Of a stretch of 8,725 nucleotides of DNA, positions 1 through 6,512 are shown piece by piece. The DNA comes from Vulcanimicrobiota bacterium (lineage in GTDB: Bacteria; Vulcanimicrobiota; Vulcanimicrobiia; Vulcanimicrobiales; Vulcanimicrobiaceae). Within the stretch, counting starts at the first letter, position 1; each line of letters begins with the position of its first letter. The position numbers and the translations under genes are program-made. The stretch spans positions 1 to 8,725 of the forward strand of contig JASHPC010000303.1 in the NCBI GenBank assembly GCA_030038335.1, read 5' to 3'. The notes beneath the pieces were generated by a model. The model saw only the letters and a program-made list of their open reading frames with translations. It searched no databases and was not told where the DNA came from.

Positions 1-653
1 AAAGCAATACGCGCGAGCTCCTGCGCTGAAATTTCGTATGCAATGCGTTCTTGCGGCGAAGGCACTCCCGCCTCCGGCTCCTGTTCGGAGATGCAACCGA
101 TGCAACGCGCGTTGCAGCGAGGTGAGACGGGAAGCGCGGCTTCCCCTCGTTCGAGGAAGACGTTCTGCGCCGTAAAGCAGCCGTACTCGCGAGAGCAGCG
201 CGCGACCTGCGCGAGAACGCGGTTCTCCGGATCTTCGGACAAACGGCGACCGAGCAGCGATTCGAGTTCGCCCGGCGCAAATGCGCGTGGCGTCCAGTCC
301 TCGCTTTCGTCCGTTCGCATCGCAGCGACGTAGAGAGCGTCGCCAGCGACGCATGCGAACGTGTACCCGAAGAGCGGCAGCGCGGGCGCACCCGGCTTCG
401 TCTCGTAGGCGGGAACGAGTAGCCGCGTGTATCCCGCCGGTAGCGCTACGGCAACGGCGAACCGTCCGGACGCGATCGAGCCGCGAACGCGCGGCACGCG
501 TTGCGGAAGAATCATCGGAACGGCTCCTTCTGGTGCCCGTATCAGTTCGTTCGCGAACGCTTCGCGTACGGCGCCGCCGTCGGCGAGCGGTATCGTTTCG
601 CTGTCGAAGTAGATGCGTCCGCGACGATCGCAGTACGCGAGGCCGACGGTCAT
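1..653 (-). CDS. Radical SAM protein of unrecognised family (C-terminal part beyond the window)
   Basis: An open frame starts at an ATG (653-651) that overlaps the dapF stop as ATGA and stays open to the window edge, giving 217 codons without a stop. Residues 180-187 read CNARCIGC, a CX3CX2C motif that in radical SAM enzymes binds the 4Fe-4S cluster used to cleave S-adenosylmethionine. Ahead of it lies the stretch REYGCFTAQN (about 155-164), with two more cysteines at 153 and 159 that could be structural or bind a second metal site. Residues 1-150 form a soluble region, rich in hydrophobic strands, that I cannot assign to a domain; no signal peptide or membrane segment is visible. Most of the radical SAM barrel would lie left of the window. 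The overlap with dapF implies coupled translation and the same operon. Substrate and product are unknown. The cysteine motif and gene start are clear, but any function would be a guess. Confidence 0.85.
   Translation of the reverse strand, partial: MTVGLAYCDRRGRIYFDSETIPLADGGAVREAFANELIRAPEGAVPMILPQRVPRVRGSIASGRFAVAVALPAGYTRLLVPAYETKPGAPALPLFGYTFACVAGDALYVAAMRTDESEDWTPRAFAPGELESLLGRRLSEDPENRVLAQVARCSREYGCFTAQNVFLERGEAALPVSPRCNARCIGCISEQEPEAGVPSPQERIAYEISAQELARIA
93..116 (-). other. CX3CX2C radical SAM cluster motif
   Basis: These codons encode CNARCIGC, residues 180-187 of the left-edge protein. The three cysteines have the exact spacing of the SAM-binding 4Fe-4S motif of radical SAM enzymes. 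The motif sits unusually far from the N-terminus, so a sizeable domain precedes the barrel. Confidence 0.85.
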
Positions 654-1429
654 ATCGCGATGTCGGTCTCGAAAATGCGCTCGGCCGGCCCGGTCATGTG
701 CGCGGCGCCGCTTCCATCCCATTCCACCGTAATGACGCCTCCGGGAACGCGCACGAGGACCGGCGAGCGTGCGAGGCCGAGCACGATCGCCGTGACTGCG
801 CACGATACCGCACCCGTGCCGCACGCCTGCGTCGTCCCAACGCCGCGCTCCCAGTGCGCAGCACGCATCGCGTTCTCACCCTCGACAACTGCGACGTGCA
901 CGTTCCCGCCGGCGGGAAGCGCACTCGACCCTTGCAATGCGAGCGCAGTCGCGACGAGCTCGCTTTCGTCGATCGAGGAGCGCAGCAACACGACGTGCGG
1001 ATTTCCCATGAGCACGAAATGCGCGTCGCGCGCAAGGCTTTCGTCGAGGCGCGCGTACGTCGGCACGCCGAGCGTCACGCGAACGCGAAACGCTGGCTCA
1101 CGCTCCACGACGCGCGTCTGAATGACGCCCGCAAGCGTCTCGATACCGAGCGCGGCCCCCTCGCCGCGTTCGTCGAGGTATCGCGCGACGCAACGTATGC
1201 CGTTGCCGCACATCTCCGCCTCGCTGCCGTCTGCGTTGAAGATGCGCATCGCAGCCTGCGCGACACGCGAGGAGTCGACGACGAGCAAGCCATCCGCGCC
1301 AATGCCGGACCTACGCTCGCAGAGCCTGCGCGCGAGCCCGGGTGCGTCCTCTATAGGCGATTGGCGGCGGTCGAGAACGATGAAATCGTTGCGTGCGCCG
1401 TGCATCTTCACGAAGTGAATCGGATCCAT
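650..1429 (-). CDS. dapF: Diaminopimelate epimerase DapF
   Basis: This cytoplasmic, cofactor-free enzyme interconverts LL- and meso-diaminopimelate, the last epimerisation before lysine and the peptidoglycan cross-linking residue. The protein of 259 aa is close to the usual 270-280. The N-terminus has the family signature FVKMHGARNDFIVLD (6-20). The two catalytic cysteines lie in EMCGNGIRC (C74) and TQACGTGA (C203), the pair that swaps a proton in the two-base mechanism. NADGSEAE (66-73) and MGNPHVV (141-147) are substrate-site segments. I chose the ATG at 1429 because it fits the family N-terminus. A GTG at 1435 has a better-spaced AAGG (8 nt) and would add two residues. The frame also reaches a TTG at 1474, inside miaA, which is unlikely. 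The gene follows miaA after 16 nt and overlaps the next gene by ATGA. G-to-R in the usual HGxGNDF motif is a mild variant. Confidence 0.96.
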   Translation of the reverse strand: MDPIHFVKMHGARNDFIVLDRRQSPIEDAPGLARRLCERRSGIGADGLLVVDSSRVAQAAMRIFNADGSEAEMCGNGIRCVARYLDERGEGAALGIETLAGVIQTRVVEREPAFRVRVTLGVPTYARLDESLARDAHFVLMGNPHVVLLRSSIDESELVATALALQGSSALPAGGNVHVAVVEGENAMRAAHWERGVGTTQACGTGAVSCAVTAIVLGLARSPVLVRVPGGVITVEWDGSGAAHMTGPAERIFETDIAI

Positions 1430-1445
1430 CCCCACGTGAGAAACC

Positions 1446-2339
1446 TTACCGCCAGCCGAGCGTTTCTCTTGCAAAGCCGGCGAGATCCGCTGCGGCTACA
1501 GGGCGAACGTTGGGCTCGCCACGGAACCACGTGCGCTGCCTGCGAGCGTAGCGGCGCGTCTCGCGCGCAAGCCTAGCCGCCAACTCGTCGCGCGTCGACC
1601 ATCCACGCGTCCATGCAATCGCGAGCGGATACCCAACGGCACTCGATGCGGCGGCACGCGTACCGATGCGCTCGGCTTCCTCCACGAAGCCGTGTTCGAG
1701 CATCGTCCGAACGCGGCGTTCGATGCGTTCATCGATCTCCGCGAGTGGAACGTCAAGCGTCACGTATGCGTAACGAATCCCTCGTGCTGCGAGACTCGGC
1801 AGGTCGCCTATGCGATCCGTCGCCTTCGTAGAAGCAAGAGATACTTCCAGAGCACGCACGACGCGATACCGGTCGGAAGGATGAACCGCTGCAGCTCTCT
1901 CCGCGTCGAGCGCCGTGAGCCAAGCGTGCAAGACGTCTGCCGGATGCACCTGAGCTTCTCGCGCGAGACGCTCGCGAAGGCTCTCGTCGTACGCGGGAGC
2001 GAGAGCGACGCCTCCGCGCAGCGCCCTCAGATAGAACCCGGTGCCGCCGGACACGATCGCGCGTTTGCCGCGGGAACCTATGTCCTCGAGTGCCCGCAGC
2101 GCATCGAGCACGTACCGTGCAGCCGAGTATCGCTCGTAGGGATCGAGGAAGCCGACGAGATGATGCGGCACGCGCGCGCGCTGCTCGTCTGTAGGCGCAG
2201 CAGTTCCGATCGGCATGTCGCGATATATCTGCCTCGAATCTGCCCCGACGATCTCTGCGTCGAACGCTGTCGCGAGCACAATCGCAGCGTCGCTTTTCCC
2301 CGACGCGGTCGCCCCTCCGAGCAGCAGCACTCCCTCCAT
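1446..2339 (-). CDS. miaA: tRNA dimethylallyltransferase MiaA
   Basis: MiaA transfers the dimethylallyl group of DMAPP to N6 of A37 in tRNAs that read UNN codons, giving i6A37, which MiaB then methylthiolates. The product is 297 aa, typical for the family. Motifs in order are the P-loop GATASGKS (9-16), DSRQIY (34-39) with the conserved aspartate, MPIGTAAPT (42-50), PHHLVGFLDP (58-67), GGTGFYLRAL (98-107), HPSDRYRVVRALEV (153-166) and RYARRQRTWFRG (263-274). The central insertion that contacts the anticodon stem is present (about 115-185). The ATG at 2339 lies 7 nt after the mutL stop. The only purine-rich run (GGAGGG) overlaps the start codon itself, so initiation probably depends on translational coupling to mutL. 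A mutL-miaA pairing is widespread in bacteria. Hfq, the usual next gene in many genomes, is absent here, and dapF follows. Confidence 0.97.
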   Translation of the reverse strand: MEGVLLLGGATASGKSDAAIVLATAFDAEIVGADSRQIYRDMPIGTAAPTDEQRARVPHHLVGFLDPYERYSAARYVLDALRALEDIGSRGKRAIVSGGTGFYLRALRGGVALAPAYDESLRERLAREAQVHPADVLHAWLTALDAERAAAVHPSDRYRVVRALEVSLASTKATDRIGDLPSLAARGIRYAYVTLDVPLAEIDERIERRVRTMLEHGFVEEAERIGTRAAASSAVGYPLAIAWTRGWSTRDELAARLARETRRYARRQRTWFRGEPNVRPVAAADLAGFARETLGWR

Positions 2340-2346
2340 AGGGTCT

Positions 2347-4020
2347 CTACCGCTTGAAAAGACGCGCGATCTCAGCAGAAGTGAGCCGCACCATCGTCGG
2401 TCTTCCGTGCGGACAGTGCATCGGATTTCGGCACTCCTGCAACCGCTTGACGAGCGTCGTCATCTCGTCGCTTTCCAGTCGCTCGCCGGCGACGACGACC
2501 GAGTGACATGCCAGCGATGCCCACACGCGCTCGCGGACGTCGCGCTGCTTTGCCTCGCTCGTAAGATCGTCGAGAAATCCATTCACGTCGAACGCGCGAG
2601 CACCGTATCCCGCCGGCGTTGCAACGATGCGGAAACTTCGCTCTCCGAATGGCTCGATCTCGAGCCCGCCTTCGGCCAGCACGGATAGTGCACGAGAGAG
2701 CGCCTCGGTCTGCTCAGCGTCGAGCTCGAGCACGCTCGGAACGAGAAGCGGTTCGCACGGCGCACCGTTTGACGCGCGCGCGACGATCGATTCGTAGGCG
2801 ATTCGTTCGTGCGCAGCATGCTGGTCCACGAGCAGAAGTTCGTCACCGTCACTCGCAAGGATATACGTGCGATCGAGCTGTCCGAGGACGCGCAGACGCG
2901 GATGCTCCGTGTCGCTTGCAGCGGCCTCGTCGTCGAAAAGCGACGCTTCGGTTGCGCTGCCGCCGTCGCTGGTCAGCGGCGAGAACGCGGAGTCATGACC
3001 GAGATGCTCCTGAAGCCGCGCCGATGCATGCTGCTGCAGCGTGGTCGCGATCGTGCGTCGCGTGGCATCGAGCACTTGCTGCCCGTAACGAAAGCGAATC
3101 TCGCTCTTCGTTGGATGCACGTTTGCATCGACGCTGCCGGGCGGAAGATCGAGAAAGAGCACGCCGTACGGCTGCCGTCCAATCATCGCGAACGTCGAGT
3201 ATCCACCCGTCCACGCCGCTGCGAGCTGCGTACCGCGCACGGAGCGCCCGTTCACGAAGAGCAGTTGCATGCGCCGGTCGGGTCGATCGTTCCCGGGCGC
3301 GCTGATGAAACCGCGCAGCTCGCCGCCGAGCGTGCGATCGGTGGGTGCGAGTGGAATGAGCGCGCCTGCCGCTCTGCTCCCGAAGACCATCGCGAGTCGC
3401 TCGCGCTCGTCGCTCGTCGCAGGCATGATCCACGAATCCTTGCCGTCGTGCCGCAGCGTAAATGTTAGCGACGGATAGCCGAGCGCGAAGGTCGAGAGCA
3501 GTGCCGAGATACGGCCGAACTCCGCCGTCGCCGAACGGAGAAACTCGCGCCGTACCGGGAGTTCGGCGAAGAGGTTCGTCACGCGAACGCGCGTTCCGGT
3601 GGGAGCTGCAAACGGTTCCACCGCCGAGATCTCGACGCCGTGTGCGGCGACACGCGCGCCGATCGATGCATCGCTCGTGCACGACGCGACGTCGACGTCG
3701 GCGACTGCCGCGATCGACGCAAGCCCTTCGCCGCGAAATCCGAGCGTCGCAATCGCGAAGAGGTCGCTCGCTCCGGCGAGCTTGCTCGTCGCATGTCGAC
3801 GCAGCGCGAGCGCAAGCTGGTCCGGAGCAATGCCGTTTCCGTCGTCGACGATCTCGATGAGATCGAGACCGCCGCGCTCGATGCTTACCGTCACACGCCG
3901 CGCGCCGGCGTCGACGGCGTTCTCAACGAGCTCTTTGACGACGGACGCTGGACGCTCGATGACCTCGCCCGCCGCGATCTGACCGATCGTGACGGGATCG
4001 AGCAGGCGTATCTCAGCCAT
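2347..4020 (-). CDS. mutL: DNA mismatch repair protein MutL, endonuclease type
   Basis: MutL is an ATP-driven dimer that is recruited by mismatch-bound MutS and licenses strand removal. The N-terminal GHKL ATPase shows ELVENAVDAGA (30-40), DDGNG (59-63), RRHATSK (74-80), GFRGEGL (94-100) and PTGTRVRVTNLF (140-151). VHPTKSEIRF (301-310) carries the conserved lysine that contacts nucleotide. The C-terminal domain has the nicking-endonuclease signature DQHA(X)2E(X)4E (399-410), an ACH element (504-506) and CPHGRPT (536-542). These include all five zinc-site residues described for Bacillus subtilis MutL (here D399, H401, E405, C536, H538). The protein ends in FKR. This predicts MutH-independent repair. 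The linker between domains (about 335-375) is short, giving 557 aa against roughly 615-630 in E. coli and B. subtilis. The start overlaps the mutS stop by 8 nt with no evident ribosome site, so coupled translation is likely. Confidence 0.98.
   Translation of the reverse strand: MAEIRLLDPVTIGQIAAGEVIERPASVVKELVENAVDAGARRVTVSIERGGLDLIEIVDDGNGIAPDQLALALRRHATSKLAGASDLFAIATLGFRGEGLASIAAVADVDVASCTSDASIGARVAAHGVEISAVEPFAAPTGTRVRVTNLFAELPVRREFLRSATAEFGRISALLSTFALGYPSLTFTLRHDGKDSWIMPATSDERERLAMVFGSRAAGALIPLAPTDRTLGGELRGFISAPGNDRPDRRMQLLFVNGRSVRGTQLAAAWTGGYSTFAMIGRQPYGVLFLDLPPGSVDANVHPTKSEIRFRYGQQVLDATRRTIATTLQQHASARLQEHLGHDSAFSPLTSDGGSATEASLFDDEAAASDTEHPRLRVLGQLDRTYILASDGDELLLVDQHAAHERIAYESIVARASNGAPCEPLLVPSVLELDAEQTEALSRALSVLAEGGLEIEPFGERSFRIVATPAGYGARAFDVNGFLDDLTSEAKQRDVRERVWASLACHSVVVAGERLESDEMTTLVKRLQECRNPMHCPHGRPTMVRLTSAEIARLFKR
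2395..2415 (-). other. MutL CPHGRPT metal-site motif
   Basis: These codons encode residues 536-542 of MutL. Together with DQHA(X)2E(X)4E they form the metal site of nicking MutL proteins. MutL proteins from organisms with MutH and Dam, such as E. coli, lack this set. Confidence 0.9.
2791..2826 (-). other. MutL DQHA(X)2E(X)4E endonuclease motif
   Basis: These codons encode residues 399-410 (DQHAAHERIAYE), with D399, E405 and E410 all in place. This motif is the hallmark of latent endonuclease activity in MutL and PMS2-type proteins. Confidence 0.92.
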
Positions 4021-6499
4021 CGCGTTGCAGCAACGACAACTGTGCCTCCGAAGCGGTGGTCTTTTTGAGACGCTTCTTCAGTGGAACGTTCGCCTCGACG
4101 TCGGCATTCCCCGAAAGCACGTCGGCGATCTCGCGCGCGCGCTCGATGACCGCGTCGGGAAGTCCCGCCATGCGAGCGACCTCGATGCCGAACGAGCGAG
4201 ACGAGCTCCCGGGCTGCACGCGATGCGAGAACACCGGAGCGCCGTCGCGCGCCGTGTTCTCAACGGCGGTGATGTGGTAGTTCGCGACGAGCGGCCAGTG
4301 TTCGGCGAGCGAGCACAACTCGTGAAAGTGCGTGGCGAAGAGAACCATCGGCGCCTGCTCGTCGAGTCCGAGCAGATACTCGCAGATCGCCTCCGCGATC
4401 GCCAAGCCGTCGATCGTTCCCGTGCCGCGGCCAACTTCGTCGATGAGAAGGAGCGACCGCCGCGTGCTCCGCCGCAAGATGTTCGCCGCTTCCGTCATCT
4501 CCATGTAAAACGTCGAATGGCCGGCGGCAAGATCGTCGCCGGCGCCGATGCGCGTAAATATTCGGTCGACGATTCCGAGCTCCATCGACTTTGCCGGGAC
4601 GAAGGAGCCGATCTGCGCCATGATGACGAGCAACCCGGTTTGACGGAGGTACGTCGACTTGCCACCCATGTTCGGCCCGGTGAGAAGAATGAAGCGATGC
4701 TCGCCGGCTGCCAGGCGTGCGTCGTTCGGAACGAAGTTCGCGTGAAGCACGGACTCCATCACCGGATGGCGCCCTTCTTCTATGTCGATCGTGCTGTCGG
4801 CATGAAATGCGGGACGCACGTATCCGCGCTCGGCCGCTGCCTGCGCGAGCGCGCAGAGCACGTCAACCTCGGCAATCGCGCGCGCGGCGCCGAGCAACGC
4901 GTCGGTCCTCTCGGCGACGCGCTCGCATAACGCTTCGTACATTCGCTGTTCGAGCCGCTCTTGGCGCGACTGCGCCGTCGCAATGGCAAGCTCGAGCTCT
5001 TTGAGCTCTGGAGTGACGTAACGCTCGCCATTCGTCAACGTCTGCTTGCGCACGTATTCAGGCGGCAGCGCCTCGGCATACGCGCGGCTCACTTCAATCG
5101 CGTAACCGAAAGGGCTCGCGTACTTGACTTTGAGCGTCTTGATGCCGGTGCGGGCCCGTTCCCTCTCCTCCAGCTCCGAAAGCCTCGCTCTCGCGTTCGT
5201 GCGCAGCTCGATGCACTCCGAGAGCTCTGCGTCGGCCTGCGGACGAATGACGCCGCCCGACGTAACGTGGACGGGCGGCTCGTCGGCGAGCACCGAGCGC
5301 AGATCGGCGAGAAGCGCCTCGAATCCCGCAAGCTGCGAGAGCCGCTCTGGAAGCGCGGCGGGCATCGCGTCTCGTAACGGACCGAAGATCTCGAGCGTCC
5401 TGCGCAGCGAAGCGAGATCGCGCGGCGTCGCGCGGCGGAAGCGCACGCGCTGCGCGATGCGCTCGAGGTCGAAGCAGCCGCGAAGCAGCTCGCGGAGACT
5501 CGTACGTCGCGTGTGCTCGTCGAGCAGCACCGCGACGGCGTCTTGCCGCTCGGCAATGCGCGCCGGATCGAGCAACGGCGCGACGATCCAGCGCGCGAGC
5601 GTGCGCGAGCCCATCGCCGTCTCGCAACGGTCGAGCGTCGCGAGAAGCGTCGCGCGCCCATTCTCACTCAGTGCCTTCGTGAGCTCCAAGTGTTTGCGCG
5701 TCGGCGGATCGAGCGCGAGAAACGCGCGCGAGCGATAGAGTTGCGGCTCGAGCGAGAGCGCGGGGCCGCACAGCGCCGTGCGCCGGACGAAGGCGCCGAG
5801 CGCATCGACCGCACGGTGCACGGCGAGCGATTCGTCGAACGAGAAGCCGTCGTATGCGCGACGCTCGCGACTTTCGACAACGCCAATCACCGATGGCGCG
5901 AGGCGCGCGCCGAGATCCTCCACGGCAAATGCGATGGTCGCGCGCAGCTCCGCCGGCAGATCGACGATGACTTCCGCTGGAGCAACTCTCGTCAACTCCG
6001 CCACGGCTTCTTCATACGCGTTCTCTCCCGAAAACGTCGTCGCCGCACAGTATCCCGTCGAGAGGTCCGCGTACGCGAGGGCGAACGTCTCGTCAACGAC
6101 CGCGATCGCACAGAGATAGTTGTTGAGCTTGCCGTCGAGAAACTGATCCTCGACGAGCGTTCCCGGCGTGACGATGCGCGTTACGTCACGCGCGACGAGC
6201 TTGTTCGGCTGCGGCGCTTCGAGTTGGTCTGCAAGCGCCACGACGAAGCGCTGTTGCACGAGTCTTGCCAGATATTGTGCGAGCGCGTGATGCGGAACGC
6301 CCGCCATGGCGACGCGTTTCCCGCCTCCGGCTTCTTTGCTGGTAAGCGCGATCTGCAACGCCCGCGCAACGGTCTCCGCGTCTTCGCCGTACGCCTCGTA
6401 GAAATCGCCGACGCGCGACAGGAGAATTGCCTCGGGATGCTTTGCCTTCATCCCGAAGTACTGCTCGAGCATCGGTGGATATTTGCGCGCTTGGCTCAC
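4013..6499 (-). CDS. mutS: DNA mismatch recognition protein MutS
   Basis: MutS recognises mispairs and small loops as a dimer, then becomes an ATP-bound clamp that recruits MutL. The 828-aa product has the mismatch domain with the F-X-E wedge in GDFYEAYGED (F33, E35), a connector (about 125-250), and lever and clamp helices (about 260-530). The ATPase domain follows, with Walker A TGPNMGGKST (607-616), RIGAGDDLAAGHSTFYMEM (650-668), Walker B LLLIDEVGRGTGTIDG (683-698) and H724 in FATHFHEL. Against the usual RIGASDD and GRGTST, serine is replaced by glycine in both places. After the ATPase and its helix-turn-helix (to about 795) comes a short linker, then QLSLL (820-824), a sliding-clamp-binding peptide like E. 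coli QMSLL. The E. coli tetramer domain is absent. The GTG start at 6499 is supported by GAGG 8 nt upstream, overlapping the miaB stop, and by the standard N-terminus (PPMLEQYF). Confidence 0.98.
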   Translation of the reverse strand: MSQARKYPPMLEQYFGMKAKHPEAILLSRVGDFYEAYGEDAETVARALQIALTSKEAGGGKRVAMAGVPHHALAQYLARLVQQRFVVALADQLEAPQPNKLVARDVTRIVTPGTLVEDQFLDGKLNNYLCAIAVVDETFALAYADLSTGYCAATTFSGENAYEEAVAELTRVAPAEVIVDLPAELRATIAFAVEDLGARLAPSVIGVVESRERRAYDGFSFDESLAVHRAVDALGAFVRRTALCGPALSLEPQLYRSRAFLALDPPTRKHLELTKALSENGRATLLATLDRCETAMGSRTLARWIVAPLLDPARIAERQDAVAVLLDEHTRRTSLRELLRGCFDLERIAQRVRFRRATPRDLASLRRTLEIFGPLRDAMPAALPERLSQLAGFEALLADLRSVLADEPPVHVTSGGVIRPQADAELSECIELRTNARARLSELEERERARTGIKTLKVKYASPFGYAIEVSRAYAEALPPEYVRKQTLTNGERYVTPELKELELAIATAQSRQERLEQRMYEALCERVAERTDALLGAARAIAEVDVLCALAQAAAERGYVRPAFHADSTIDIEEGRHPVMESVLHANFVPNDARLAAGEHRFILLTGPNMGGKSTYLRQTGLLVIMAQIGSFVPAKSMELGIVDRIFTRIGAGDDLAAGHSTFYMEMTEAANILRRSTRRSLLLIDEVGRGTGTIDGLAIAEAICEYLLGLDEQAPMVLFATHFHELCSLAEHWPLVANYHITAVENTARDGAPVFSHRVQPGSSSRSFGIEVARMAGLPDAVIERAREIADVLSGNADVEANVPLKKRLKKTTASEAQLSLLQRDG
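4028..4042 (-). other. MutS C-terminal sliding-clamp-binding motif (QLSLL)
   Basis: These codons encode residues 820-824, four residues before the MutS C-terminus. QLSLL fits the bacterial clamp-binding pentapeptide consensus QLxLF/L and resembles QMSLL in the E. coli MutS tail. It probably tethers MutS to the replication clamp; binding is inferred from the motif only. Confidence 0.7.
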
Positions 6500-6512
6500 G
6501 CCGCGCGCCTCA
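6500..6512 (-). promoter_or_regulatory. mutS ribosome binding site overlapping the miaB stop
   Basis: On the minus strand the miaB stop TGA is followed directly by GG, forming GAGG with 8 nt to the mutS GTG. This spacing is right for a Shine-Dalgarno site. It supports the GTG start and ties mutS initiation to miaB termination. Confidence 0.6.

Noticed and set aside
650..1474. Longer dapF starting at TTG 1474
   Set aside because: It would start inside miaA and add 15 residues ahead of the conserved KMHG region, with internal ATG 1429 or GTG 1435 fitting better.
281..1576. Plus-strand open frame of 431 codons opposite dapF and miaA
   Set aside because: Its translation is arginine-rich and low in hydrophobic blocks, with no motif. 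It runs antisense to two genes with clear catalytic motifs, so it is a shadow caused by GC-rich codon use.
3989..4930. Plus-strand open frame of 313 codons opposite the mutS ATPase region
   Set aside because: It is antisense to the Walker A and B region of mutS and has no domain signature; it is a shadow frame.
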